From NCBI GenBank assembly GCA_947367315.1, contig CANBDX010000015.1:1-40439 (forward strand): a stretch of DNA of 40,439 nt. The letters run 5' to 3'. The DNA is from an uncultured Bacteroidales bacterium (lineage in GTDB: Bacteria > Bacteroidota > Bacteroidia > Bacteroidales > UBA932). The notes beneath the pieces were generated by a model. The model worked only from the letters and a program-made list of their open reading frames with translations. It did no database searches and was not told the origin of the DNA. This document shows positions 7,774-16,426 of this stretch, piece by piece; the first letter of the stretch is position 1, and every line of letters starts with the position of its first letter. The position numbers and the translations under genes were made by a program.

Positions 7774-9063
7774 ATGAAGAATTTTGTAGAGGAACTCAGA
7801 TGGAGAGGCATGATCCAGGACATCATGCCTGGTACAGAGGAAAAGCTTATGGAAGGATCGACTGCAGCATATGTGGGTATTGACCCGACTGCAGATTCGC
7901 TCCACATCGGACATATGGTAAGCATCATGATCCTGAAGCATTTCCAGAACTGCGGCCACAAGCCGATAGCTCTGGTGGGAGGTGCGACAGGAATGATCGG
8001 TGACCCGTCGATGAAGTCACAGGAAAGAAACCTTCTTGACGAGGCTACACTCAACCACAACGTAGCATGCATTAAAGCTCAGCTCAGCAAATTCCTCGAC
8101 TTCGAGTCAGAGGCATCAAACAAGGCGGAGCTAGTGAACAACTACGACTGGATGAAGAATTTCACATTCCTTGATTTCGCACGTGAGATCGGAAAGCACA
8201 TCACGGTAAACTACATGATGGCCAAGGATTCAGTGAAGAAGAGACTCTCTGGCGAGGCTCGTGACGGAATGTCGTTCACTGAGTTCACATACCAGCTCCT
8301 CCAGGGATACGACTTCCTCTACCTCTACGAGCACAAGGGGTGTACCCTCCAGATGGGTGGAGCAGACCAGTGGGGCAACATCACCACAGGTTCGGAGCTC
8401 ATCCGCCGTATCCTCGGCAAGGAAGCCTTCGCACTCACCTGTCCTCTGATCACCAAGGCAGACGGCGGCAAGTTCGGAAAGACAGAGAAGGGCAACATCT
8501 GGCTCGATCCTGAGCGCACATCACCATACCAGTTCTATCAGTTCTGGCTTAACGTATCTGACTCTGACGCAGAGAAATACATCAAGATCTTCACAATGCT
8601 CAGCAAGGACGAGATCGATGCTGCCATCGCCCAGCATGCCGAGGCACCTGAGCGTCGCGAGCTCCAGAAGCTCCTCGCGAAGGAGGTTACCACCATGGTA
8701 CATGGCGCAGCAGAGTATGAGAATGCAGTGGCGGCTTCACAGATGCTCTTCGGCAATGCTACCAAGGACGCCCTGATGAATCTTGACGAGAAGACATTCC
8801 TGGCAGTGTTCGACGGTGTGCCTACATTCGAGGTTGCAGCCGACAAGTTCCCTCTCGGTATCATCGACCTCCTCGCGGGAGAGTCGCAGGTGTTCCCTTC
8901 GAAGGGAGAGTGCCGCAAGATGATCCAGGCCAACGGCGTGAGCATCAACAAGGAGAAGGTGGCAGACATCAATGCCCAGATCGGAAGCGAGTCGTTCATC
9001 AACGGAAAGTACATCCTTGCACAGAAGGGTAAGAAGAATTACTTTATCATCAATATAAAATAA
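7774..9063 (+). CDS. tyrS: Tyrosyl-tRNA synthetase
   Basis: 429 residues, the usual size of a bacterial TyrRS. It is a class I synthetase that charges tRNA-Tyr with tyrosine using ATP. Visible motifs are [17 protein letters not shown] with HIGH at residues 44-47, the tyrosine-site [11 protein letters not shown] at about 193-203, and the KMSKS-like loop as KFGKT at 233-237. The C-terminal part from about residue 355 ([30 protein letters not shown]) is the S4 RNA-binding domain. The stop codon TAA is the first three bases of the left arm of the palindromic element at 9061-9169. Confidence 0.96.
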   Translation: MKNFVEELRWRGMIQDIMPGTEEKLMEGSTAAYVGIDPTADSLHIGHMVSIMILKHFQNCGHKPIALVGGATGMIGDPSMKSQERNLLDEATLNHNVACIKAQLSKFLDFESEASNKAELVNNYDWMKNFTFLDFAREIGKHITVNYMMAKDSVKKRLSGEARDGMSFTEFTYQLLQGYDFLYLYEHKGCTLQMGGADQWGNITTGSELIRRILGKEAFALTCPLITKADGGKFGKTEKGNIWLDPERTSPYQFYQFWLNVSDSDAEKYIKIFTMLSKDEIDAAIAQHAEAPERRELQKLLAKEVTTMVHGAAEYENAVAASQMLFGNATKDALMNLDEKTFLAVFDGVPTFEVAADKFPLGIIDLLAGESQVFPSKGECRKMIQANGVSINKEKVADINAQIGSESFINGKYILAQKGKKNYFIINIK

Positions 9064-9169
9064 TGGTATTGTATGCTTGAAAACTAAATCCCTCCCACGC
9101 CTTCGGCGCGGGCCCCTCCCGTTCACGAGGCCACGGGCGGCCACGGTTTTCAAACATACAATACCATTA
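9061..9169. repeat. Palindromic element 1: GC-rich core inside 24-base inverted arms
   Basis: The left arm 9061-9084 and right arm 9146-9169 are inverted copies of 24 bases with one mismatch. The 61-base interior starts with an ATCCCTCCCACG block, then a small hairpin and GGGCCCCTCCC, and ends with CGGGCGGCCACG. The same core ends occur in the element at 33471-33649, but the arms differ completely. It starts at the tyrS stop codon and ends 41 bases before rbfA. A further 8-base inverted match (CCATTATG at 9164-9171 with CATAATGG at 9191-9198) lies just outside. In RNA the arms would form a long stem and could act as a terminator or processing site. Confidence 0.8.
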
Positions 9170-9210
9170 TGAAGATATTTTTATTGATGTCATAATGGGT
9201 TAACGAATAT

Positions 9211-9561
9211 ATGGAAAAGAATATCGAAAGCACCAGGCAGCTGAAGGTTGCCAAGGAGATACAGAAGGTGATGGCAGAGGTCATCCGCAGCAAGGGCATG
9301 GCGGCATTCGGAGGTGCGCTGGTGTCTGTGAGCGGGGTGAAGATCAGCCCTGACCTTTCTGTAGCAAAGATATATGTCAGCATCTTCCCTTCCGACAAGG
9401 CTGAAGCCGTGATGGAGGTCTTCCAGGAGAACTGCAAGGCGCTCCGCGGAGAGCTCGGCCACAAGATGGGCAAGCAGCTGCGCATAGTCCCTGAGATAGC
9501 ATTCCTTCTCGACAGTTCCCTTGACTATGTTGAGCATATCGAGGAACTTCTGAAGAAGTAG
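9211..9561 (+). CDS. rbfA: 30S ribosome-binding factor A
   Basis: 116 residues, typical for RbfA, a KH-fold protein that assists late 30S maturation by acting at the 5' helix of 16S rRNA. Signature phrases are RQLKVAKEIQKVMAEVIR at the start, VSGVKISPDLSVAKIYVSI in the middle, and LRIVPEIAFLLDSSLDYVEHIEELL at the end, the conserved strand-helix that closes the fold. A permease gene follows after 3 bases, so the two are probably cotranscribed. Confidence 0.93.
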   Translation: MEKNIESTRQLKVAKEIQKVMAEVIRSKGMAAFGGALVSVSGVKISPDLSVAKIYVSIFPSDKAEAVMEVFQENCKALRGELGHKMGKQLRIVPEIAFLLDSSLDYVEHIEELLKK

Positions 9562-9564
9562 TAC

Positions 9565-10776
9565 ATGAGACTGGCACCGTTCATAGCAGGCAGATATCTT
9601 TTCGCCAAGAAGTCACATAATGTGATCAACATCATTTCGGCGATAAGCGCCATCGGCATGGCAGTCGGAACGGCTGCACTCATCATCATACTTTCGGTTT
9701 ACAACGGGTTCGACTCGCTTGTCAGGTCGCTGATGAGCAATGTCGAGCCCGATCTCATGATAACCCCTGCTGCAGGGAAGACATTTGTCCCCAAGGGTGA
9801 CACCTATGACTGGATATACGACCAGCCGGCGGTAAAGAGCATGTGCTGCGTGCTTCAGGAGCAGGTCTTCATCAATTATGACGGCAAGCAGAGCCTGGCC
9901 AAGGCAAAGGGCGTGGACTGGATATACGAGGAGGAATCCCCTATCCGCAGCCACATCAAGGAAGGGGAATTCAAACTCCACAAGGGAGACATCCCTATGG
10001 CGGCGGTGGGAGCCGGACTGGCGCATGAGATGGGCATCAGATCGCATTTCCTCTCCCCTATCGAAGTCTATTACCCCTCACGGACACGCCGCATATCGAT
10101 GGCTAATCCGGCCGCATCAATCGAGAGCATCAACGTCTGGCCGTCATGCCTTTTCAGCGTGAACAGCGAAATCGACCATGACCTTATCATCCTCCCGATA
10201 GAACAGATGAGGGAACTTCTCGAGTACACCGATGAAGTATCCGCAGTGGAGATCCGAACCATGGAAGGCACGTCTGCCAAGACTCTGGCGGAGCTTCAGG
10301 AAGAGATTGCATCACGCCTGGGCCCGGATTTCAAGGTACGCAACAGATTCCAGCAGAACGAGTCGCTCTACAAGATGATGAAATACGAAAAAATGGCTAT
10401 CTACATGATACTCATATTCGTCATCATCATAATCGCATTCAACATTTTCGGGAGCCTTACCATGCTGATGATCGAGAAGCGTGAAGACATCATGACGCTC
10501 CGCAGCATGGGAGCAGGAGAAAGCCTCATCAGACGCATATTCATCCTTGAAGGATGGCTGATCTCGCTTTCAGGTCTGGCAGCAGGCATGATATTGGGCA
10601 TAGGATTCTCGCTGTTCCAGCAGCACTTCGGATTCATAAAAATGCCCGGACATTTCGTTGTCCAGGCATATCCTGTAATCTTGTCTTGGTCTGACATTCT
10701 GATCACTGCTGCAGGAGTCGCTGTCATCGGCTATCTCATAGCCCTCATCCCTACAGCATCCCTCAAAAGGCATTAG
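9565..10776 (+). CDS. FtsX-like ABC transporter permease of the LolC/LolE type
   Basis: 403 residues with the four-helix layout of lipoprotein-releasing permeases: one membrane segment at about residues 22-45 (NIISAISAIGMAVGTAALII), a large periplasmic domain of about 230 residues, then three C-terminal membrane segments near 275-300, 325-350 and 370-395. The cytoplasmic loop after the second helix (MIEKREDIMTLRSMGA) is the coupling region that contacts the ATPase LolD. LolCDE pulls mature lipoproteins from the inner membrane for delivery to the outer membrane, which fits the many lipoproteins in this window. No ATPase gene is adjacent, so it must be encoded elsewhere. It converges with the minus-strand oxidoreductase, overlapping by 4 bases. 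Confidence 0.85.
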   Translation: MRLAPFIAGRYLFAKKSHNVINIISAISAIGMAVGTAALIIILSVYNGFDSLVRSLMSNVEPDLMITPAAGKTFVPKGDTYDWIYDQPAVKSMCCVLQEQVFINYDGKQSLAKAKGVDWIYEEESPIRSHIKEGEFKLHKGDIPMAAVGAGLAHEMGIRSHFLSPIEVYYPSRTRRISMANPAASIESINVWPSCLFSVNSEIDHDLIILPIEQMRELLEYTDEVSAVEIRTMEGTSAKTLAELQEEIASRLGPDFKVRNRFQQNESLYKMMKYEKMAIYMILIFVIIIIAFNIFGSLTMLMIEKREDIMTLRSMGAGESLIRRIFILEGWLISLSGLAAGMILGIGFSLFQQHFGFIKMPGHFVVQAYPVILSWSDILITAAGVAVIGYLIALIPTASLKRH

Positions 10777-12164
10777 GCCTTCTTCGACTGCACATATTCA
10801 TGGATGGCTGCAGCGGCCTTGCGTCCTGCACCCATAGCAAGAATCACGGTTGCTGCACCTGTCACGGCATCACCGCCGGCAAACACGCCTTCACGGGTGG
10901 TGGCACCGTTCTCATCCGCAACGAGACATCCGCGGCGGTTGGTCTCAAGACCTGCAGTAGTTCTCGCAATCAGAGGATTCGGTGATGTTCCGAGCGACAT
11001 GATCACGGTCTCAGTCTCGATTTCGAATTCAGAGCCAGGCACAGCCACAGGACTGCGACGTCCGCTTTCATCCGGCTCGCCAAGCTCCATACGGATGCAC
11101 CTTACCGCACGGACCCATCCTTTCTCGTCGCCGAGGATCTCCACTGGATTGGTAAGCATCGCGAACTGTATGCCCTCCTCCTTCGCATGATGCACTTCCT
11201 CGCGACGTGCCGGAAGCTCATTCTCGGTACGGCGATATACGATGGTGGTCTCGGCGCCAAGACGAAGCGCAGTACGTGCAGCGTCCATAGCCACATTTCC
11301 TCCACCCACGACAACAACCTTCTTTCCTGCATGGATAGGAGTCATATAGTCGTTGCGATATGCCTTCATGAGGTTGTTGCGCGTAAGGAACTCATTAGCC
11401 GAGCAGACTCCGTTGAGATTCTCGCCCGGAATACCCATGAACTTAGGAAGTCCGGCACCCGAACCGACGAACACCGCATCGAATCCTTCACCGTCAAGAA
11501 GATCATCGATCTTTACAGTCCTTCCTGCAACCACATTAGTCTCTATCTTCACTCCGAGGGCCTTCACGGCATTGATCTCGGCCTCCACAACTTCGTCCTT
11601 AGGAAGACGGAACTCCGGAATACCATATACAAGCACACCACCTGCACGATGAAGAGCCTCGAATATAGTCACCTCGTAGCCGAGCTTCGCAAGGTCGGAT
11701 GCACATGCCAGACCCGCAGGGCCGCTGCCGATGACTGCAATCCTATGGCCGTTTGAAGGAACTGCCTCGGGTGCAGGACCTCCGTTCTGACGGCTCCAGT
11801 CAGCCACAAATCTCTCAAGCTTTCCTATAGCCACCGGTTCGCTCTTGATGCCGAGGATACAGCTACCCTCGCACTGAGTCTCCTGAGGACACACACGTCC
11901 GCAGATTGCAGGAAGCGATGAATCCTGAGCTATCACAGATGCAGCCGCAGAGAAATCGCCCTCCGCCACCTTTGCGATAAACTCCGGAATCTTCACGCTT
12001 ACCGGGCATGCAGCCACGCAGCGCGGATTCCTGCAGTTGAGACATCTGGAAGCCTCCAGCTGGGCCTCCTCCACATTATATCCGTAGCAGACCTCTTCGA
12101 AATTGGTCGCACGTACCTTTGGCTCCTGTTCTCTGACAGGCACTCTTGGAATCCTGTTTGCCAT
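10773..12164 (-). CDS. NfnB/GltA-type NADPH-dependent FAD oxidoreductase subunit
   Basis: 463 residues from ATG 12164; the start overlaps the upstream gene's stop as TAATG with a purine-rich gggaggggg just before it. A frame extension of eight residues is possible but less likely. The N-terminal ferredoxin-like domain has two four-Cys sets (Cys 41, 44, 49, 53 and 88, 92, 98, 102). GSGPAG near 146-151 binds FAD and VVGGGNVAMDAA near 284-295 binds NAD(P). The family includes the small subunit of glutamate synthase and NfnB. Pairing with an NfnA-like subunit directly upstream, and the absence of a GltB gene, favours electron-bifurcating or transhydrogenating NADH/ferredoxin:NADP+ oxidoreductase over glutamate synthase. 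Confidence 0.85.
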   Translation of the reverse strand: MANRIPRVPVREQEPKVRATNFEEVCYGYNVEEAQLEASRCLNCRNPRCVAACPVSVKIPEFIAKVAEGDFSAAASVIAQDSSLPAICGRVCPQETQCEGSCILGIKSEPVAIGKLERFVADWSRQNGGPAPEAVPSNGHRIAVIGSGPAGLACASDLAKLGYEVTIFEALHRAGGVLVYGIPEFRLPKDEVVEAEINAVKALGVKIETNVVAGRTVKIDDLLDGEGFDAVFVGSGAGLPKFMGIPGENLNGVCSANEFLTRNNLMKAYRNDYMTPIHAGKKVVVVGGGNVAMDAARTALRLGAETTIVYRRTENELPARREEVHHAKEEGIQFAMLTNPVEILGDEKGWVRAVRCIRMELGEPDESGRRSPVAVPGSEFEIETETVIMSLGTSPNPLIARTTAGLETNRRGCLVADENGATTREGVFAGGDAVTGAATVILAMGAGRKAAAAIHEYVQSKKA

Positions 12165-13027
12165 TATTTCCCCCTCCCTATTCTGCAAGTGTGATGTTCA
12201 TTGGCCTCGGTTTCCTCAGCCTTATACATTCCCTGACGGCGCATAGCCTCGTCGAAATCCACATCGTATCCGTTGAACTCCGGTCCTTCCACACACGCGA
12301 AGCGGGTCTTTCCGGCGACGGTCACGCGGCATGCTCCGCACATTCCGGTACCATCCACCATCAAGGTGTTAAGACTGACGATTACAGGAAGTTCCAGTTT
12401 CTTACATGTAAGGGTTGCAAACTTCATCATGATCATAGGCCCTATGGCCACAGCCTGATCATATTTCTTTCCGTCCTCGACAACAAGCTTTTCAAGCATT
12501 GCCGTAACCAGACCCTTGAAACCTGCCGAGCCGTCATCAGTACAGAGATATAGATTGTCGCAGACAGCCTCCATCTCCTCCCTGTAGATCACGAGGTCCC
12601 TGGTCTTGGCACCGACGATGACATCCACTGCCACGCCGTGCTCGTGCAGCCACTTCACCTGCGGATATACAGGCGCCGTACCGACTCCTCCGGCGATGAA
12701 GATATATCTCTTGCCCTTAAGTTCATCCTCTGTCATCTCCGTAAAGTCCGAAGGTATTCCGAGAGGGCCTACAACATCTGCAAAAGCCTCTCCTGCCTCG
12801 AAAGAGATAATTTCCGAAGATGAAGCTCCAATCTGCTGGGTCACAATGGTAACAGTGCCTTCAGCCTTATCATAATCACTGACAGTCAGCGGGATACGTT
12901 CTCCGTTCTCACTTGCACGCACGATAAGGAACTGTCCGGGAAGGGCGGAAGCCGCAAGACGCGGCGCATACACCTTCATCCGGCAGATTGTCGGCGTGAG
13001 CATTTCCTTGGTTCTGATTTCGTACAT
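12164..13027 (-). CDS. NfnA-like FAD/[2Fe-2S] oxidoreductase subunit
   Basis: 287 residues from ATG 13027 (MYEIRTKEMLTP); a longer frame to 13156 would run into the HMA gene and is rejected. The N-terminal half is the FAD-binding barrel (PGQFLIVRASENGERIPLTV), the middle binds NAD(H) (FIAGGVGTAPVYPQVKWL at about 110-127), and the C-terminus carries Cys 230, 233 and 245 (MCGACRVTV, FACVEGPEF) for a [2Fe-2S] cluster. This is the ferredoxin-NADP reductase-like fold shared with PyrK and NfnA/SudB. Overlap of its stop with the next start means coupled translation of the two subunits, presumably at equal amounts. The complex would move electrons between NADH, NADPH and ferredoxin in an anaerobe. 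Confidence 0.85.
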   Translation of the reverse strand: MYEIRTKEMLTPTICRMKVYAPRLAASALPGQFLIVRASENGERIPLTVSDYDKAEGTVTIVTQQIGASSSEIISFEAGEAFADVVGPLGIPSDFTEMTEDELKGKRYIFIAGGVGTAPVYPQVKWLHEHGVAVDVIVGAKTRDLVIYREEMEAVCDNLYLCTDDGSAGFKGLVTAMLEKLVVEDGKKYDQAVAIGPMIMMKFATLTCKKLELPVIVSLNTLMVDGTGMCGACRVTVAGKTRFACVEGPEFNGYDVDFDEAMRRQGMYKAEETEANEHHTCRIGRGK

Positions 13028-13067
13028 AATATTATGGGTTATGATTCCGGTATATACCGGTAGATTC

Positions 13068-13478
13068 TTAGTGCTTATGCTGATGGCCGTGGTGATGCTC
13101 ATGGTTGCACTCCTCACCCGGCGCCACAACGCCCTCCACAGGATAACCGAGCTCAACGATTGCCTTCTTCAGAGTATCTTCGGAAGTCTTTGATGCATCA
13201 TACTTTATATATACGGTCTGGTGGTCAAGAGATACCTTCAGGTCCTTCACGCCCTTCTCGAAAGCGATGTTCTCTTCTACCTTCTTCACACAGTTCGCGC
13301 AATGAAGATGCACCCTGAAAGTGACTTCACGGATATCCTTCTGTTTCTTCAGTGCATGCCTTTTGTTCCTTGGCGTAATGGTAGCCTCCTGTGCCTGCGG
13401 GTCTGATGCATTTGGCTGGGCAGCCTCTGCTGAGAAAGCAGCCATAGCTGCAATAATGATAACAAATATTCTTTTCAT
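13068..13478 (-). CDS. Secreted heavy-metal-associated (HMA) domain protein with His-rich tail
   Basis: 136 residues from ATG 13478, chosen because MKRIFVIIIAAMAAFSAEA is a clean signal peptide. Residues about 51-115 are an HMA (ferredoxin-like, MerP/Atx1-type) domain with the metal motif HCANC at 59-63 (Cys 60 and 63), followed by the usual VEENIAFEKGVKDLKVSLD. The C-terminus is HHHGHQHKH after ECNHEHH, a His-rich metal-binding tail. It should act in the periplasm, binding copper or zinc. It lies 79 bases after the TonB receptor gene and 40 bases before the nfnA-like gene. The neighbouring Cys/His-rich protein suggests one metal-handling unit. The metal itself cannot be told from sequence. 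Confidence 0.85.
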   Translation of the reverse strand: MKRIFVIIIAAMAAFSAEAAQPNASDPQAQEATITPRNKRHALKKQKDIREVTFRVHLHCANCVKKVEENIAFEKGVKDLKVSLDHQTVYIKYDASKTSEDTLKKAIVELGYPVEGVVAPGEECNHEHHHGHQHKH

Positions 13479-13484
13479 AGTATG

Positions 13485-13492
13485 CAAAGTTA
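13485..13492 (-). promoter_or_regulatory. Possible -7 box just before the HMA gene
   Basis: TAACTTTG on the minus strand fits TAnnTTTG exactly, but ends only six bases before the chosen ATG and has no TTG 19-21 bases upstream. If used, the message would be almost leaderless. It may equally be a chance match. Confidence 0.3.
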
Positions 13493-13557
13493 ATGTTTTG
13501 TGATTCTTAAATTATAACATTTCCGGATAAATTATATAAATATAGTCCGAATCTGCA

Positions 13558-15666
13558 TTATGCCTTCTTCCAAAGAGTGAAACGGAAACCGATATGGGCC
13601 TTTATACCCATGAGAGGTCCCCATATGCAGCTTGCATCAAACGAAGCCTGACGAGGATTGTCACCCCCTACGATAGGATTCTTCTGAGTGAAGTTTGTGA
13701 GATTCTCGGCACCGACATACACATCCCATCCCTTGAAGCGACGGGTAATCTGGGCATACAGCAGAGGATACACCGGTGAATAATACTTGCCGTTCTTCTC
13801 GGTTATGCCATCCATTCCCTTCATGAACTCATACACACGGCACGGGCCGTTCATGGATGCGGTGAAGTCAAATATCCATTTGTTCAGACGTGTCGCATAC
13901 TGAAGGTTAAGCACACCCTTGTATCGTCCTGTCATAGGTTTCTCCACAAGTCCCTTGCCCTCGAGCTCTATCATGGCATTGGTATAGCGGAATGTGGCGG
14001 TCACATTGAAGCCTTCGAAAGGATCCACAGAGAAGTCCACCTGATAGTTGTCTGTATAAGAGCGCTTTCCGTCAAGAGGATAGAACCATATCTCGCCTGG
14101 ATCCCTTTCATAATCCACCACCATCTGCTGGCCGAACTGGGTCCTGAAGTAGTCGAAGCTGAGGTAAGTGTTCGAAGATGCTCCGAAAGGCATGTAATAA
14201 GTGAGGTTTCCTCCGACAGTCCATGCATCTTCAAGAATATGTCCGTCATATGCTCCCTTGAACTGCTTTCCTGTGGAGAACACTCCGATATTGTCCACAA
14301 GAGGGGTAGAATACCTGAGCCCGCGTCCGCCGTTCGCCCTGATCACGATTTCATCGATAGGCATGTATTTGAGAGTAACACGCGGAGACACATTGAAGCC
14401 ATGGCCGTGGAACCAGTCTCCGCGAAGTCCTGCAATAGCAGTCACCTTCTCACCGTAATGATAGGTATATTCTCCGAATGCACCCGCGTTCATAAGGTCG
14501 GTGACCGTGTTGAAGGCCACATCCTGAAGCACGACTTCCCTCCTGAAGTCCTCGTCATACCTGTCGAAGGTACCGTTAAGTCCGAGAGTGAATCTGTGCG
14601 AGTCGTTTATGACATTCTGATACAGGAGGTTGGCAAATGCGGAATGCTGCCCTGCGATATATTTTGTGGAGCCGAAATAGGAATCCATGTCCTGGTAGGC
14701 ATAGTCTGCGATCAGCGCGATATTCTGGGAATTGTCTTCATTGAGAGGCACACCTACCTTTACATATCCGTTGATAGAACGGTTGAGGATATCCGAGCCC
14801 CATGGGTCGATGCTGCCCGTATTCTGAAGAGTATATGACTTGTAGTCATACATCACTTCCCTTCCCTCGGCGTCCTTCAGCACCTGTCCTCCGAGGCGGG
14901 TATCCTGAAGGGCCCTCACTCCGAAGCGTACCTGAATACCGTTTTCCGCCTGATAGAGCCAGCGGTTCGCAAGGTTGAACTGAAGCATCATAGGCTCGTC
15001 GAGGAAGCCGTCTGAATTCATGTCATGTGTGGAGACATTTCCTGACACATGTCCGAGGATCACCGTGCTCCATTTATATCCCATCTGAAGGGACGAGGCG
15101 ATATTGAAGTCCATCTTCGTGTCGCTCATGACTGCGGCATTGATGAAGAGGGGCTTTTCATCGGTAGGTTTGCGGTGCTCCATGTTGATCTGTCCTGTCA
15201 TGCACTCCACGCCGTTGATTACAGATGACGAGCCCTTGGCGATCTGGATGCTCTCCAGCCACTGGCCCGGTACATATGACAGTCCGAAAGGCGCGGAAAG
15301 GCCACGCATCACAGGACGTGTCTCGTCAAGCATCTGCGTATATATGCCGGAAAGGCCGAGGAGGCGGATCTGGCGAGCGCCGGTCACGGCATCCGAATAT
15401 CCGACTGTCACACTTGCGGAGTTCTCGAAGCTCTCTGCAAGATTGCAGCATGCCATCTTGCAGAGGCCTGCGGCCGAAATGACCTCGGTCCTGAGTTCCT
15501 TTCCCTTCGAGAGGAAATTTCCTGCCTGACGCGCCACGAAGACTGCAGCATCAAGGCTGTCCTGACGTTCTCCGTAGATACCGGTAGTATCCACAGGAAA
15601 ATCCTGCGCAGCAGCATTGTGGAACATGACGCACAATGCACATAAAAATATAGATAAACGTTTCAT
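13558..15666 (-). CDS. TonB-dependent outer-membrane receptor, probably for a metal
   Basis: 702 residues: signal peptide (cleavage near AAAQ, residue 21), a plug domain at about 55-170, then a beta-barrel to the C-terminus ending in an aromatic-rich strand (IGFRFTLW). It lacks the N-terminal carboxypeptidase-like domain of SusC-type receptors, so it is not a typical glycan importer. The plug starts with Cys 69, 73 and 74 (LCKMACCNLAESF), unusual for a plug and suggestive of metal binding. TonB/ExbBD energy would drive import across the outer membrane. The Cys/His-rich protein upstream and the HMA protein downstream on the same strand point to copper, zinc or a metal complex as substrate; this is inference from context. 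Confidence 0.87.
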   Translation of the reverse strand: MKRLSIFLCALCVMFHNAAAQDFPVDTTGIYGERQDSLDAAVFVARQAGNFLSKGKELRTEVISAAGLCKMACCNLAESFENSASVTVGYSDAVTGARQIRLLGLSGIYTQMLDETRPVMRGLSAPFGLSYVPGQWLESIQIAKGSSSVINGVECMTGQINMEHRKPTDEKPLFINAAVMSDTKMDFNIASSLQMGYKWSTVILGHVSGNVSTHDMNSDGFLDEPMMLQFNLANRWLYQAENGIQVRFGVRALQDTRLGGQVLKDAEGREVMYDYKSYTLQNTGSIDPWGSDILNRSINGYVKVGVPLNEDNSQNIALIADYAYQDMDSYFGSTKYIAGQHSAFANLLYQNVINDSHRFTLGLNGTFDRYDEDFRREVVLQDVAFNTVTDLMNAGAFGEYTYHYGEKVTAIAGLRGDWFHGHGFNVSPRVTLKYMPIDEIVIRANGGRGLRYSTPLVDNIGVFSTGKQFKGAYDGHILEDAWTVGGNLTYYMPFGASSNTYLSFDYFRTQFGQQMVVDYERDPGEIWFYPLDGKRSYTDNYQVDFSVDPFEGFNVTATFRYTNAMIELEGKGLVEKPMTGRYKGVLNLQYATRLNKWIFDFTASMNGPCRVYEFMKGMDGITEKNGKYYSPVYPLLYAQITRRFKGWDVYVGAENLTNFTQKNPIVGGDNPRQASFDASCIWGPLMGIKAHIGFRFTLWKKA

Positions 15667-15782
15667 GATTGATTCTTTTGATCTGATTGATTATAGACTG
15701 TATTGAGGCCGATAAGTCTGTGACCTCTCCGTGAACATACCCGGACCGGACTTTTTCCGCGGCCGGGGCATAGGATCATCAA

Positions 15783-16241
15783 TCAGATACGCCAGACAGA
15801 GAACAGGGCCTGGCTGCAGGATATCCGGAACCTGGAATCCAGCCACAATGAGACACGTTCTAAAGACACGGATGCCTTAGGCGCAGGGGCAAATATATAG
15901 TCTGCATTGCAATGAAAGCACAAGCTGCTCAAATCTCCGGATTCACGGGAAGGATCGGAAGTACTTCCGGTTATGGCCAGAGCCTGATAATCATCGGTAC
16001 AGCAGTGTTGAGGATAGCTCACAACTGTCTCTTCTGAATGATGATGTCCGCAGGTGCAGTCATGATGTTCATGCCCACATCCATGGTCTGGATGAATGTC
16101 TTCACATGAGGTTCCTTTTACGAATGTAGCGATAAAGGATCGTCCGCTGGCATTGCATGTATGCACATCAAAACCTATGATACCCAATGAGTACCATACC
16201 AAAGCCATGACGGCCGCAATCTTTATGAAAATCATCTTCAT
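15783..16241 (-). CDS. Secreted or membrane-anchored Cys/His-rich small protein, possible metal binder
   Basis: 152 residues from ATG 16241, which lies 9 bases after a well-formed promoter. Residues 1-25 form a hydrophobic signal or anchor. The mature part is dense in Cys and His: VHTC, HPDHGCGHEHHDCTCGHHH, PQHCC and CFHC. It resembles a short family in Bacteroidota named for its H-x-C, CC and P motifs (HYC_CC_PP), though I base that on motif order only. The 116 bases to the TonB receptor contain a bulged GC hairpin (15740-15767) but no clear terminator, so the two genes are likely in one operon. A role in capturing or sensing metal at the cell surface is an inference. Confidence 0.65.
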   Translation of the reverse strand: MKMIFIKIAAVMALVWYSLGIIGFDVHTCNASGRSFIATFVKGTSCEDIHPDHGCGHEHHDCTCGHHHSEETVVSYPQHCCTDDYQALAITGSTSDPSRESGDLSSLCFHCNADYIFAPAPKASVSLERVSLWLDSRFRISCSQALFSVWRI

Positions 16242-16250
16242 CACAACCTG

Positions 16251-16281
16251 CAAAGATAGAAATTATACCGATTTTCACAAA
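16251..16281 (-). promoter_or_regulatory. Promoter of the metal-uptake cluster
   Basis: On the minus strand TTTG (16281-16278), a 19-base spacer, then TATCTTTG (16258-16251): a full match to the Bacteroidota consensus. The ATG follows at 16241, so the leader is only a few bases long. No clear operator palindrome overlaps it. Confidence 0.7.
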
Positions 16282-16426
16282 GAGCTATACTATATAAATA
16301 TATTTTATATAACTTTGAATGATAATTGCTTTGAAGATTTCCACAGTGTAAGCCATGCTTCAAATCATAAAAAATCAACGAAGCAGATGCGTAATACAGA
16401 CATAAAATAAATTTAAAACATACACC

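Noticed and set aside
12164..13156. Longer start for the NfnA-like subunit
   Set aside because: The extra 43 residues are read antisense-free but overlap the HMA gene and show no family similarity; the ATG at 13027 gives the usual N-terminus.
15740..15767. GC-rich bulged hairpin between the Cys/His-rich gene and the TonB receptor gene
   Set aside because: It has mismatches and no T-run in the direction of transcription, so I do not call it a terminator; a regulatory role is unsupported.
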